From NCBI GenBank assembly GCA_023376005.1, contig CM042160.1:85819920-85883919 (forward strand): a DNA stretch of 64,000 nucleotides, written 5' to 3'. Every line of letters begins with the position of its first letter. The stretch's first letter is position 1. Of the stretch, positions 18,945-29,433 are shown piece after piece. The notes below the pieces were generated by a model. That model searched no databases. It had not been told where the DNA came from and saw nothing but the letters and a program-made list of their open reading frames with translations. A program made the translations under genes and the position numbers. The stretch comes from Doryteuthis pealeii (Eukaryota > Mollusca > Cephalopoda > Myopsida > Loliginidae).

Positions 18945-19275
18945 CAATTGGACACATAGCCTAGTGGATAAAGGAGTTAGGTTAAGACAGTTCTAAGTGA
19001 CAGTTATCTCTGGACTGCAGGTTCAATCCTGGTCAGGGGCAGCAGTAACATAGAATAATTATTAACACAGCTTAACTCATCTACCCCAGCTATGGTTAGC
19101 GGAATGAGAACAGGATACCCCCGTAGTCTGAATAAAGGGTTAGATTCAAAGTTCCGTGATGGCACCCGATTACGACAAGAAATACCTGAAGAAGGCCGAA
19201 GGGCACATCAGCTGAAACGTTGTACAGATAACAATGAAGATGAGGACAATAGTCTGAATAATACAAATAATACTT
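18945..19275 (+). mobile_element. tRNA-derived SINE family B
   Basis: cacatagcctagtggataaa (A-box region), ggactgcaggttcaatcctg (B box), then atacctgaagaaggccgaag and cagctgaaacgttgtacag. The last part keeps CTGAAGA and GAAA of a hammerhead core, but the closing stem I is not found. Confidence 0.75.
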
Positions 19276-19960
19276 TCAATTTTAATGATAATAAGAAATG
19301 AATTCAACTGATACAAAATAAAACATTTATTGTAGGCAAAAATATTGGAAAAAAAATTCATATTGGTTCAATTTCTCTCACACCAAATCAGCAGCAGCTA
19401 GATGCTCTGCATATTTATGACTGTAGTCTTTACCCATATTTTCATCGGGAATAGTCATATCATTTTTATTCTGGAAGGTGAATACTGCAAATTACATTTT
19501 GTGTATTTGGGGATACAAATTTTCAAAAGGTAAATGTCCACTTAAAAATTTCAAATGTTCATTACAAAAGGTAAAAATTCACTGAGTCTCCCTAAAATGC
19601 TGTATGATATAGTTGAAATAAATAATAAGTTATTCTTAATAAATATAGATATGTTTACTTTTGTACAGAATAATTTTTATAGGGTAAAAAACACTATTCA
19701 TATTGGCCCATTTTCTATTTCACCAAATTAGCAGCAGCTAAATGCCCTACATATTTCCGACTGTAGTCTTTATCCAAATTTACTTTAGGAAGTGTTATAT
19801 CATTTTATGCTGCTTACAAATTTCAAATGTTTGTTACAATAGGTATAAGTTCACCGAGTCTCTTAAAAGCGCTGTATGATATAGTTGAAATAAATAAAGA
19901 TATTTTTCATTTTGTAGTGAACAATTTTTATAGGGTAAGCAATACGTACTTTGCTTGGTA
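19276..19960. other. Sequence with two diverged direct repeats, no gene
   Basis: 19345-19660 and 19680-19930 share blocks such as atttctcacaccaaatcagc / atttcaccaaattagcagca and gctgtatgatatagttgaaat. No protein-coding signal is recognised. Confidence 0.6.
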
Positions 19961-19963
19961 ATC

Positions 19964-20260
19964 TAAACATTAGCTACATAAATGAGTTTGTTTCACTTTG
20001 AGGAAGCCATTATGCTTTGGTTGGCCATTTTTATTTCACCGTAAATCTACACTGAAAATACGAATTTGTTTGAATCAATACAACTGCATGTTTTAACATG
20101 AAAATATCATAAAATATGCAATAAGAATTAAGTTCATTTCAAATAATGTGCAGGCACAATTAAGAACACATTTTCTGATATTTTCGTGTTAAAACATGCA
20201 GTTGTATTGATTCAAACAAATTCGTATTTTCAGTGTAGATTTACGGTGAAATGAAAATGT
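19964..20260. repeat. Foldback element, family G
   Basis: Arms share tttcaccgtaaatctacact and its inverse around a centre near 20130, with acatgcagttgtattgattc on the right arm. A second copy with longer flanks is at 44335-44715. Confidence 0.85.
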
Positions 20261-20297
20261 AGAAACAAACACGGGATGTTATAATGAATGAAAATTA

Positions 20298-20350
20298 ATA
20301 GTCGATGTTCGAACATTTCAGTTTACAATGGAAACCTTCTTCAGGACTAT
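20298..20350 (-). ncRNA. Hammerhead ribozyme motif
   Basis: Minus strand order: stem I ATAGTC, CTGAAGA, stem II GTTT...AAAC, GAAA, stem III ATGTT-cg-AACAT, H17 = C, stem I GACTAT. Stem I has six Watson-Crick pairs and stem III five. Every invariant base of the core is present. It is one of the two cleanest examples in the window. Confidence 0.85.
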
Positions 20351-20585
20351 GAAATTATTTAAGAAGAAACAATGATTTATTTGGATAAAAGATGATGGAT
20401 GTTTTGTATGCGTTGAATTTGGAAAATGTGTAGAAAAAAGGTTTGTCATCGTTCGTTGATGTTGATGACGTGGTTGCTGCATGTGAAAACAAAAAATTCA
20501 CAAGTTCCTATCATTGATTTTCGCATTCAAATTATCCATCATCTTTTATCGACATAAATCCTTGTTTCTTCTTAAATCATTAAAC

Positions 20586-20634
20586 AGTCCTGAAGAAGAT
20601 TTCCTTTGTAAACCGAAATGTTTGAACATTGACT
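20586..20634 (+). ncRNA. Hammerhead ribozyme motif, opposite arm
   Basis: Stem I AGTC (20586-20589) pairs GACT (20631-20634). CTGAAGA, GAAA and stem III ATGTT-tg-AACAT are intact, with H17 = T. Stem II is weaker than in the minus-strand copy because gatttcc replaces ggtttcc. Confidence 0.75.
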
Positions 20635-20791
20635 ATAAATTTTAATCCATTATAACATCCCGTGTTCATTTCTACATTTTCTCCATATACTGTCGGATTA
20701 ATTTCCTCATCTTACTTCTATATATATATGTTGAAAAAAATGAATAAAGGAAAGAAAGTATAGAATAGATAAAACAGGATATTTTAATCAA

Positions 20792-20947
20792 TTTTACTTA
20801 CACGTGTTTCGGTCAGGAGTTTATCCATGTGTACATTATTTAAACTATTATTATTTTTAAATAACCAAATGAAATGAAATAATAATAATAGAAAAAATGT
20901 AGAAATGTTCCGCACACAAAGAAGATTTGACCTTCATCAGAGTAAAT
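20792..20947 (-). ncRNA. Hammerhead ribozyme motif with ~110-base loop II
   Basis: Minus strand: ATTTACT, CTGATGA, A, GGTC, a long insert, GACC, GAAA, stem III ACAC/GTGT, H17 = A, AGTAAAA. Stem I (ATTTACT with AGTAAA) and stem II (GGTC with GACC) pair. The insert makes a bulky stem-loop II, an uncommon arrangement. Confidence 0.75.
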
Positions 20948-20984
20948 CCTTTTTTTTAATATCCTTATATTCTAAAAGATAAGG

Positions 20985-21141
20985 ATTTACTCTGAGGAAG
21001 GTTGATATTTCTTTTGTATGCAGAACATTTCTACATTTTTTCTATTATTATTATTTCATTTCATTTGGTTATTTAAAAATAATAATAGTTTGAATAATGT
21101 ACACATGGATAAACTCCTGACCGAAACACATGTCAGTAAAA
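20985..21141 (+). ncRNA. Hammerhead ribozyme motif with long loop II, opposite arm
   Basis: ATTTACT (20985-20991), CTGAGGA (20992-20998, still CTGANGA), GGTT...GACC, GAAA, ACA-ca-TGT, H17 = C, AGTAAAA (21135-21141). One stem II pair is changed to a wobble relative to the other arm. Confidence 0.7.
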
Positions 21142-21206
21142 TTGATTAAAATATCCTATTTATTCATTCTATACTTTCTTTCCTTTTTCAACATCGGATT
21201 CATTTT

Positions 21207-21254
<48 letters not shown>

Positions 21255-21257
<3 letters not shown>

Positions 21258-22590
21258 GAAAGAAATGGATATAAATCCAACAATGTAAATATGTATAAAG
21301 TTTTTGAAAAATAACAAGAAAATATGTCAAAGATTTATATTTAGAACATCAACGTCTCAGTTTTAATTAAATCATCAACAGTTAACCCAGTTGTGTCCTG
21401 TTGATGGTATAATCAAAACCAAAACTCTTTAGTGTCGGCTTTCTAAATGTCAATCTTTGACATATTTTCTTGTTTTTTCAAAAACTTTATACATATATAT
21501 AAAGTGCCGAAGACGAGAAGAACCAGTCAGTCTAACATAAACCTTTAAAAAAGAGGAACGTAGCTCCTCGAAATATCGGGAAAATAAATGAAACTTCGAA
21601 CATAATATCCAACTTAGTTCTTCATTTATTTTACTCATTTCTTTCATGCTTATAATAACAAACTAAAAATTATTTTCCCTTAAAACATTATATATATATA
21701 TATATATATATAACACATATATTTTATATATATATATATATATATGTACGTAAAAATAGACTCATCAGATATACCAACAAAGAAGTATACATGGACTCTA
21801 CAACACACACACACACACATTATATATATATATATATATATAACTGGCACATCAACATCTTCAGGGACAGCCTTCACATGCGATATCTATGGTCGAGAAT
21901 GTGTTTCTAACATTGGACTTCACAGTCACAGGAGGCGCTGTAACTTCAGGGGCACAAAAACTATATTATAGTCTTCTGAGACTGAAATGCCAATAATATA
22001 CATACATATTATATATATATATATATATATAAAGGAGTCCTTTCTGTTTTGGTACATAAGTGTCAACCTATAACTCAGCAAAGAGATGTCATTGAGCATC
22101 AAAATTATGGACACACCTTAATATGTTTATAATAAGGAAAAGTACAAAATTTAGTTTTTGATTTTTACTGATAAAATTCAATAATTAAAAATCAATTAAT
22201 ATGTAAAATTCTTCAAAGTTCTTCATTAGTAAATACAAAAAAATCTATTCTTTAGAAAAATAAAATTATGTTTCAAACCAACCAGGAGTTTTGGGGTAAT
22301 TTTTAAAATAATATTTCAAATTTAAAAAAAAACAATTCTTAAAATAGAGGAATATTATAAAATGGGAATTCTTAGCTTCTTTTTCATCGTTAAAATAAAT
22401 TTCTTTTACTCCTTTAAATCCTTCCCAATTTATCGTTCTCACTTTCTCTAGTGTTCCTAAAATCGTTTTAGTCCGCTCGGGGAACAGGTATTTCCGCTAG
22501 TAACAATATATCAGGCCACAGACTTATCGATCCATACTTGTAATTATGTTTTTGTTTGATATTAAAATAGATATTTTATAAATGATGAAA
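21255..22590. other. Repeat-flanked AT-rich sequence without a gene
   Basis: Contains (TA)n tracts and short inverted pieces (for example aaaactttatacatat near 21295 and 21480). A GAGGA-acgtagc-TCCTC stem followed by GAAA at 21555-21577 lacks CTGANGA. 22130-22590 shows nothing recognisable and would include the 3' flank of the NAA80-like gene. Confidence 0.5.
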
Positions 22591-22594
22591 AATC

Positions 22595-23330
22595 TTATTT
22601 CTTGTGCAATTCTTTTTTCATCCAAGATATTTGGCCCTGATCCATCATATCAATATTCGGCACCGGGATAGGAGGAGGGGGCGGCAGCGGAGGAGGAGGT
22701 ACATTAGAGGGAGGAGGAGGCGGAGGTGGGGAAGAAGGCACTTTTTTGGCAGGATGAGAGACGGTGGAATTCTTTTTTTTGTTCGAATTTGTTCTTCCAA
22801 GATTCTTAACAGAATTCGAGGTCGGAATCCTCTTGGGTCTCTTTGAGGAACACGTGCCAAGCTGCAGGCGCAACCCGGCTGGGAGCATTTTCGTACAGCT
22901 ATCCAGCTTTGAAACCGCTTCGCAAAACTCGTATCCGAGATGCCCGTAAAATCCCTGCTTGTCGTGGGTGCTCAGGTAGACTTTCAGATAACCTAACGAC
23001 GCGGCATAGTTCTCAGACGCCTCCATTATCTGCCGGCCGAGACCCTTCCCCCGAAGATTCGGATCGACCAGCACCGATTCCATGAAACAGGCATCGTCCA
23101 TTGCAATCACCTCGGACAGCATACTGTGGCCAATGACTCGGATCGGATCATCGTCAGAAGAAGGAGTAGTGACCAGCACAAGGGAGCAGGGCAGTGTATC
23201 GCAGGATTTGTTGAGGCTACGCAAGCGTGCCGTTTTACTCGCGGCCATTCTTTATTCAACAGATCAATGCAACTGTCGATTAACGCTGGGTTGTGATGCA
23301 GTAGGACCACCTCCACGCTCCCAAGGTCTG
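22595..23330 (-). CDS. NAA80: N-alpha-acetyltransferase 80-like (NAA80/NAT6), one exon, frameshifted near 5' end
   Basis: NAA80 acetylates the mature N-terminus of actin in the cytosol and binds profilin-actin. From the acceptor (minus-strand tttttccag at 23331-23339) the frame reads VEVVLLHHNPALIDSCIDLL and NKEWPR; the family then continues in the next frame as SKTARLRSLNKSCDTLPCSL, so one base is missing near 23240. The 217-residue part downstream has HSMLSE, the GNAT acetyl-CoA loop RGKGLG, THDKQGFYGHLGYEF, a basic linker, a proline-rich segment (about residues 160-195) and the C-terminal WMKKEL typical of the family. Stop is TAA at 22595-22597. The codon for the first residues must lie in an upstream exon that was not found. 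The frameshift could be an assembly error, a damaged allele or a pseudogene. Confidence 0.85.
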
Positions 23331-23390
23331 CTGGAAAAAAAAAAAAAAAAAAAAAAAGAAAGAAAAAAATTTTAAGAATATAATGCAATA

Positions 23391-23945
23391 CCACCCACCA
23401 CACTCAGTACTGAAGATGGTGGATGTGTCGGACATTTCCATTTCTCATTCAGTAGTTATTTATTGGCACCCCACCATGCCATTCTGACACAAGGTCCATT
23501 AACGTGAGAAACTACATGTTATATACCTTTATAAATATAATTTATATTAAATAAATAAATAAATTTACAATAATAATAAAACAGTTTTCTGCTTCAAGAT
23601 CAATACGTAGGTTAATAGAATATATACGAAATATTTAAACTTTTTTTTATATAAATGTTACATGTGACTGAATATTCAAACCGTAAGCGTCTCTTAAAGT
23701 TTCAAAAAAGATTATTTTTTCGAACACATCCAAATTCTCTTGATTCTTACCGTTTTATTTTCAAATAAAATCTTGCTCTGTAGATGACTGCTTTTGTGTA
23801 TACTTAAATTTTAAGTTTTCTCAATACCACCCACCACACTCAGTACTGAAGATGGTGGATGTGTCAGACATTTCCATTTCTCATTCAGTAGTTATTTATT
23901 GGCACCCCACCATGCCATTCAGACACAAGGTCCATTAACATGAGA
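23391..23945. repeat. Direct repeat pair (~125 bp)
   Basis: The block accacccaccacactcagta, then ctgaagatggtggatgtgtc and ggcaccccaccatgcc occurs at 23391-23515 and again at 23825-23945. Type unknown; the first copy starts about 60 bases upstream of the NAA80-like acceptor. Confidence 0.85.
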
Positions 23946-23984
23946 AGCTACCTTTATAAAAAAAATGTAAAAATCAATCAATCA

Positions 23985-24235
23985 GCTTGCTTAGTTTGGC
24001 ACAAGGCCAGAAAGTATGAGGCACCCAGTGAGAATCGAACTCACTAACAATGGTTTGCTAGTGTAGCTCATTAACAATTACATTACTCAAGACATTCATC
24101 TTTTTCATTGGGTTGTCATTTACTAAGCCCAGCATAAATTGCAAAAGGCTAGAAGGTATGAGGCACCCAGTGAGAATCGAACTCACTAACAATGGTCTGC
24201 TAGACTAGCTGACTAACAATTACACTATGTGAGGA
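23985..24235 (-). mobile_element. Two head-to-tail copies of tRNA-derived SINE family C
   Basis: Minus-strand B-box-like word gttagtgagttcgattctca followed by ctgggtgcctcat occurs in copies at 23985-24095 and 24108-24235. Other copies: 26718-26910, 31905-32115 and 39005-39210. Confidence 0.7.
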
Positions 24236-24629
24236 CCGAAGTACAATATTTTTATTCACACACAAACTGCAAGTCGTGTTTTAAATTACGAGGTCTTATG
24301 TGACTAATCACAGACAAGTAAACAAATCTGTTACTACACGTCTTAACAAGGTTTCATTTCTAACAACAATGTTCGCTATTATTTTCATTTTAAAAAGCCA
24401 CAACACATCTGCTTCCATCATAAAAAAATTAATTAAATTTACTAATTAAAATATTTATTCAGTGAACTTAACAAACAATTGTTGACAATTGAATAAAAAA
24501 AAAGAATTATTAATTGAAATTTAGTGATCAAATAAACAAGAGTTTAAATTTCTAATGAAATAAACTAGGCTCTGCCAATTTTTACTTCATAGATGTATTT
24601 TACAAAATGAATTTAACCCTCCTGATTGA

Positions 24630-25430
24630 AAAAAAATACCAAAAATCAGGGAATTATCCAATTTTAATGAAATTTTCAGTGTTGATTTATCAATGAATTT
24701 TATAGTGCATTAGCTTTTTTCTTATTTAAAAACTTTCTGATTTTTTTCAGGTCGCTTAACTTTGACCCCCTCCCCCTTATTTTGGGAGCGCAAAATATCG
24801 GTGGGGTTATACATTTTTGAAACTAATTGCAGTATGAATAAAAAGACAAAAGACCGAAGGTGTAAATAAAAGAAAAAAAAAATTTTTTAAAGAAGTGTCT
24901 CTGGTAGAAAATAAGTACCGAAAATCTGAAGAAAAAAAGAAAAAAAAAACTAAAAAAATTTGGGGAGTTTTTTTTTTTTACTCTGTTTTTTATGTATATA
25001 GTTGTCTTTTAGATTATCAGTGAAAAAATTATACATCGATATTTGTTCTGTCTAAAAGGGTGGGGGCCTAACTTTTCAATTGAGTTTTCTCCAAAAATGA
25101 TGAGATAATAATACTAAAGTAGGCTTGTTATTAAATAATATTTGTTTTTAGAATCCAAAAATATTAAATTTAAAACTTAAAATTAGGAGTTTCATATTCT
25201 AAATGAATTTTATTTATTAATTAGGTATATAAATTGTTTTCTCAAGGTAAATATGGATGGTGCAAACGGTAATATTTATTTTAAAGAATTTTGATTTATT
25301 TTCATCAAATCAGTTCGATTGAAACTATTCAGTAATTTAGAAGAAAGAATTCATTGATTAATAAGTCAACACTTTTATTAAAATCAGATAATTCTCTGAT
25401 TTTTGGCAATTTTGTGTTTATCAATGTGGG
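24630..25430. mobile_element. TIR element, family F, longer version
   Basis: Left end gaaaaaaaataccaaaaatc then agggaattatcc; right end, inverted, ccaaaaatcagagaattatc. The first ~130 bases follow the arm of 16775-17180. The interior has no transposase-like frame, so it is non-autonomous. Confidence 0.65.
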
Positions 25431-26050
25431 TTAGAGACTTGTCAGTTATAGGCCACCATAGATACAGGCATATCATGCTAAATTTCTTATCCTACAAAAG
25501 GTTTCAAATAAGTTTTATGGACGTTTTTGTTTCTGTATGTTTAGAATGAAAAAAATTATATTACATTTTAATAAATATCAACAAGTTAGTCATTTTTCTG
25601 TATATAGTGTATTTAATGTTTTTTGTTATTGATTTCTAAGAAACTTTTTAAGTTTTTTTAAATTGTTATAAATTGTTAAATAAATCTTCACTTAGCCATA
25701 TTTTAGCAGTATTTAATTGTTTAAAATGTATTAAAAATAAATTAGATATTTTGTCTTTTTTTACCGATTCTGCTCTTTATGTTACTACTTTTCGACTGAA
25801 AATTTTTTTTTTACCTTAAATAAGCAATTTAATTAATTTTAATTTGTTTTTAAAATGAAAATGAGCCAAAGTTTTGGCAGTACCTTTAAGTAAATTTAAT
25901 CGGTATCATTTAAAAGGAGGAATATCATGTTCATAAAATGGGAGGCTACCCCCCCCCACTTGGTGAATGATAAAATCATGTGCAAAAGTTCCCAGCACAT
26001 AATTATATTTTTGCACATGCCTAATATTTTAGACAATTTTGGAGTATTTT
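25431..26050. other. AT-rich sequence without a recognised gene
   Basis: No exon, RNA fold or repeat copy recognised. Confidence 0.5.
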
Positions 26051-26053
26051 CAG

Positions 26054-26560
26054 TTTTTGTCGCCCTGGCCTGCCTGCCCTAAAATACGCTACATGGTACC
26101 TGCTGAAAATTTGACCCGTGCTAGTTATTAACTGACTCGCAGTTTGAAGGTATTTTTATCGACAAATTAATGCGAGAAGAAAACGATATTTTACAGCCCC
26201 CCCCCCACTCACGTTTTTTTTATCAACAAGTAAATGTAAACATTTTAACCCTTCGTTTTAAAATATATATATTTTTTTTTAATTTTATCTTAATTCAAAA
26301 ACAAATGTAACGTCTTTTTAAATAAATAATGAAATATATGACAATGACAACATATATACGACCTAGTTTCGAAAATAATAACAATCATACGTATATATAG
26401 GGGGGGGGGGTATTTACATTTACTTGTTGATAAAAAAAACGTGAGGGTGGGGGCTGTAAATATCGTCAGTGAATAACTAGCACGGGTCTAATTTCAACAG
26501 GCGCCGTGTAGCGTGTTTTAGGGCAGGATGGTCTCCTGCCTTAAAATACGCTACCCGGCG
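26054..26560. repeat. Large foldback with GC-rich arms
   Basis: Left arm has ctgccctaaaatacgctaca, gacccgtgctagttatt and the C-run before actcacgttttttttatcaa; the right arm has these inverted (ttgataaaaaaaacgtgagg, aataactagcacgggtc, tgtagcgtgttttagggcag). Arms are about 190 bases around a centre near 26330. The arms keep near-perfect pairing. No coding capacity seen. Confidence 0.85.
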
Positions 26561-26717
26561 ACATAAACCGAAAATAGCCAAATTTCGTTTTGTTTTATTT
26601 TTATTTTTTTACTTTTCTACACATCGAATTTTTTTTTATCCACTTTTTTGCTGGAAACTGTTTTTATATACACAATTTTTTAAAAAAAATTTTTTAATCT
26701 TTTTATTTTATTTATCG

Positions 26718-26910
26718 TGCGCCAACTCTGTAGTGAGTTTGATCCTCACTAAGTGCCCCACACTTAGGGACTTGTGCCAAATCTAAGAAACTATACTGAG
26801 TTTTAAAATATCTTGCGTAGTAATGGTTAACGAGCTTTTAGCAGACTATTGTTAGTGAGTTCGATTCTCACTGGGTGCCCCCATACTTCTTGCCTTGCGC
26901 CAAATCAAGC
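26718..26910 (+). mobile_element. tRNA-derived SINE family C
   Basis: Contains gttagtgagttcgattctca then ctgggtgccc, preceded by a partial copy of the same unit at 26730-26780. Confidence 0.65.
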
Positions 26911-28250
26911 AAAGCTTTAGTAAATTACAGTAAATCAAACTGACTATTTTGCACATTTTTTCTTGTTTTTTTAAGAAAATTCTGTTTTTTCGCTGTTGAA
27001 GATATTGTTCCATTCTATTTTTACCGACATACAATGAAAGATTGTTCACCTAACTTTTTTTATTGTTTAAAAAAAATATGTTTTACTTTTGAAATTCGAC
27101 TGACTTATGACGTCTATTATGTAAGTTGTTAGTATCACGTTCACGATAATTTCAATTAGTCATTCTTTTCTTTTGATGATAAATGTATATTGTTCGTATT
27201 TTATTATCATCGTAAAAAAAACACTCAATAGATATAGTACTAAGTACTAAAAGCACGTGGCTTCAAATATCATGGAGAATTTGCTAAGGATCGAACTCGC
27301 TACTAGTAATAGTAGTAGTAGTAGTAGTAATAGTTTACAATCTTTGCTGAGAGTGCAAAATGTCCTTGGGCTTTACTGTAATTATCAACAAAAATTTTGA
27401 GAATTTTATCTTCAATTAATTTAATAAAAAAAAACTTTTTTTTTCTTTTCTTTTTTTCACTATGGAGTGAGGAGTGGCTACAAATACTAACGATATTAGT
27501 AAATATTTTGCAGATTTCTATATAAAAACACAATCAATGAAAAATTAAATTAATTTTGCTCGTAGAAATGATTAAATCTAACTTAGAATAATTCTTTCTT
27601 TCATCCGTTGTCCGTTTGTGATGACAAAATTTCCACTTTGTCTCTTCATCAGAGAAAAAGATCTCAAGTTCGCAAACCTACATGCCCATGTTTTACCAAT
27701 GAGCTAATAGAAGCGAAAATAGATTTTTTTGATAGTCTCTATTTTTAGCCTCTTTGGTCTACCACAGATAAGTAAAATAAACTAACGTAAGAAAAATTAT
27801 TTGACTGCAAATGAATTAAACAGGATCTTCAGTTAGCCTTTTCGCTATTTTTTAAAGAAAGTTAAATTCTAAAGCAAAATTAACGTTTAACTTAAAACTC
27901 TGACTTAAAAACTTTAACCACGACTACTACGACCACGACTAGGCCGTTTCGTTATGTTTATATTGAAAAAGTTAGTTCATGTCCATCTATATTGCAGTTA
28001 TCACTGATGCTTTCACTACTTCACAAAAGAGATTTACATTGTCAATACCATAGAAATTCAAAATGATTATTAAAAAAATAATAATGATTATAATAACAAT
28101 ACATACCATCCATCATTTTCGAACATAGGTATCTTGTTAGTGCTTCTCGATACGGCATCAAGTTTCGTCTTATGAGAGTTACTTCCCCTGAATAATAATT
28201 TATCACCCACATATTTGCAGTATGGATGCCTCAGTGAGGTGGGCGGGCTG
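26911..28250. other. AT-rich sequence without a recognised gene
   Basis: A short (TAG)n tract is at 27302-27330. No exon or RNA gene is recognised. Confidence 0.5.
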
Positions 28251-28254
28251 GCTG

Positions 28255-28620
28255 GTTGGGTGGATTTTACGGCATGTTAACCCTTGTTGGATCAGTTCAT
28301 GCCGAAGACGTCTGTTTTATTCATTCTTGTTGGGTATTCAGTTTTTTTAAAAACTCATTTTTAAACACTTTTTTAAACTCATTTTTTGTTCTATTTAACC
28401 CATAGATGGGACCCTAACAGGTACTACCACTCCGGGCCACAGTGGACCTGGGAGTAATGGCAATGAAGGAGTACTCTATACTTACCAGAGCTACAGAATT
28501 TAAACCTCAATACTAGATGCAATTTAAAATCATACACAGGACACTAAAACCCTTAGCCACCTACCACCTTCTATATGATAAAGGGGGGGGGGGTCGCCAT
28601 AAGAGCAATACGGTCATAAT
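28255..28620 (-). mobile_element. R600 repeat copy, 5' truncated
   Basis: Shared-tail end near 28265 and body through cctaacaggtactaccactc. Sequence like its missing 5' part resumes at 29798 after the foldback at 28697-29391, so the foldback may have split one R600 copy. Confidence 0.65.
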
Positions 28621-28655
28621 AATGTAACTAGGTGTTAAGTCAATATCTATGCTAC

Positions 28656-28691
<36 letters not shown>

Positions 28692-28811
28692 ATTATTATT
28701 ATTTATATTTTTGCTTGAAGGCAATTATAATGCATGTATCGTATAAAATTCGATAATTATAGAAAATAATCTTGACAAGAGAATCCCGCAAAGGATGGGT
28801 CGCTATGCAGA

Positions 28812-28857
28812 ACACCGTACAGACTGTTTCGACTTTATTAAGTCTCTTCAGCGATGT
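28812..28857 (-). ncRNA. Hammerhead ribozyme motif, left arm
   Basis: Minus strand: ACATCG, CTGAAGA, GACTT-aata-AAGTC, GAAA, stem III ACA-gtc-TGT, H17 = A, CGGTGT. Stem I pairs over six positions with one T-G wobble. The loop II differs by one base from the other arm. Confidence 0.85.
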
Positions 28858-29228
28858 ATACTAACGACTCCCCTCCGACAGGAATCGAAACCGGGACTTC
28901 ACAGGCATAGTCAGAGACCATATCCGTTCAGCCGCCGGTACATAGCGAACAATCCCTGCAAAATTAGCCTATGCTATTCAACAATGCTTCTATAAACAAA
29001 CAAACATCCAAAAATCTTATTCACTTCGCCGAAGAGCTTACGGCCGAGTTTGTTTACTACACAATAAACGTCCACTTACCTACTATGGTAGAGGCGTGTA
29101 GTAGTTTCATTGACAAGGCTAATTTCGCAGGGATTGTTCGCTATGTACCGGCGGCCGAACGGATATGGTCTCTGACTATGCCTGTGAAGTCCCGGTTTCG
29201 ATTCCTGTCGGAGGGGAGTCGTTAGTAT

Positions 29229-29274
29229 ACATCGCTGAAGAGACTTAATGAAGTCGAAACAGTCTGTACGGTGT
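29229..29274 (+). ncRNA. Hammerhead ribozyme motif, right arm
   Basis: Plus strand: ACATCG (29229-29234), CTGAAGA (29235-29241), GACTT-aatg-AAGTC, GAAA (29256-29259), ACA-gtc-TGT, H17 = A (29268), CGGTGT (29269-29274). All invariant core bases are present. Confidence 0.87.
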
Positions 29275-29433
29275 TCTGCATAGCGAGCCATCCTTTGCGG
29301 GATTCTCTTGTCAAGATTATTTTCTATAATTATCGAATTTTATACGATACATGCATTATAATTGCCTTCAAGCAAAAATATAAATAATAATTTATTCAAC
29401 AATGCTTCTATAAACAAACAAACATCCAAAAAT

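Larger units (their letters stand above)
20262..20695. repeat. Foldback element carrying a hammerhead in each arm
   Basis: Left arm begins gaaacaaacacgggatgtta and right arm ends taacatcccgtgttcatttc. The centre lies near 20460-20500. The arms hold the ribozyme folds at 20298-20350 (minus) and 20586-20634 (plus). Confidence 0.9.
20730..21195. repeat. Foldback element with ribozyme-bearing arms
   Basis: Left arm begins gttgaaaaaaatgaataaag and right arm ends ctttcctttttcaac. The centre, near 20950-20985, holds taaggatttact in both orientations. Confidence 0.9.
28697..29391. mobile_element. Foldback element with a hammerhead in each ~280-base arm
   Basis: Left arm begins tatttatatttttgcttgaa and right arm ends ttcaagcaaaaatataaata. 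The arms are almost identical inverted copies and the centre (about 28975-29110) is unrelated. The centre includes a 43-base block at 28977-29019 that recurs directly after the right arm at 29393-29436. No intact frame is present; open stretches in the arms come from the repeat. Confidence 0.85.

Noticed and set aside
21550..21585. Hammerhead candidate with GAGGA/TCCTC stem and GAAA
   Set aside because: The CTGANGA box is absent (the sequence there is A-rich).
23228..23245. Splice donor (cga/gtaaaa) explaining the NAA80 frame change
   Set aside because: The family sequence continues directly in the next frame with no intron-sized gap, so a one-base indel is the simpler reading.
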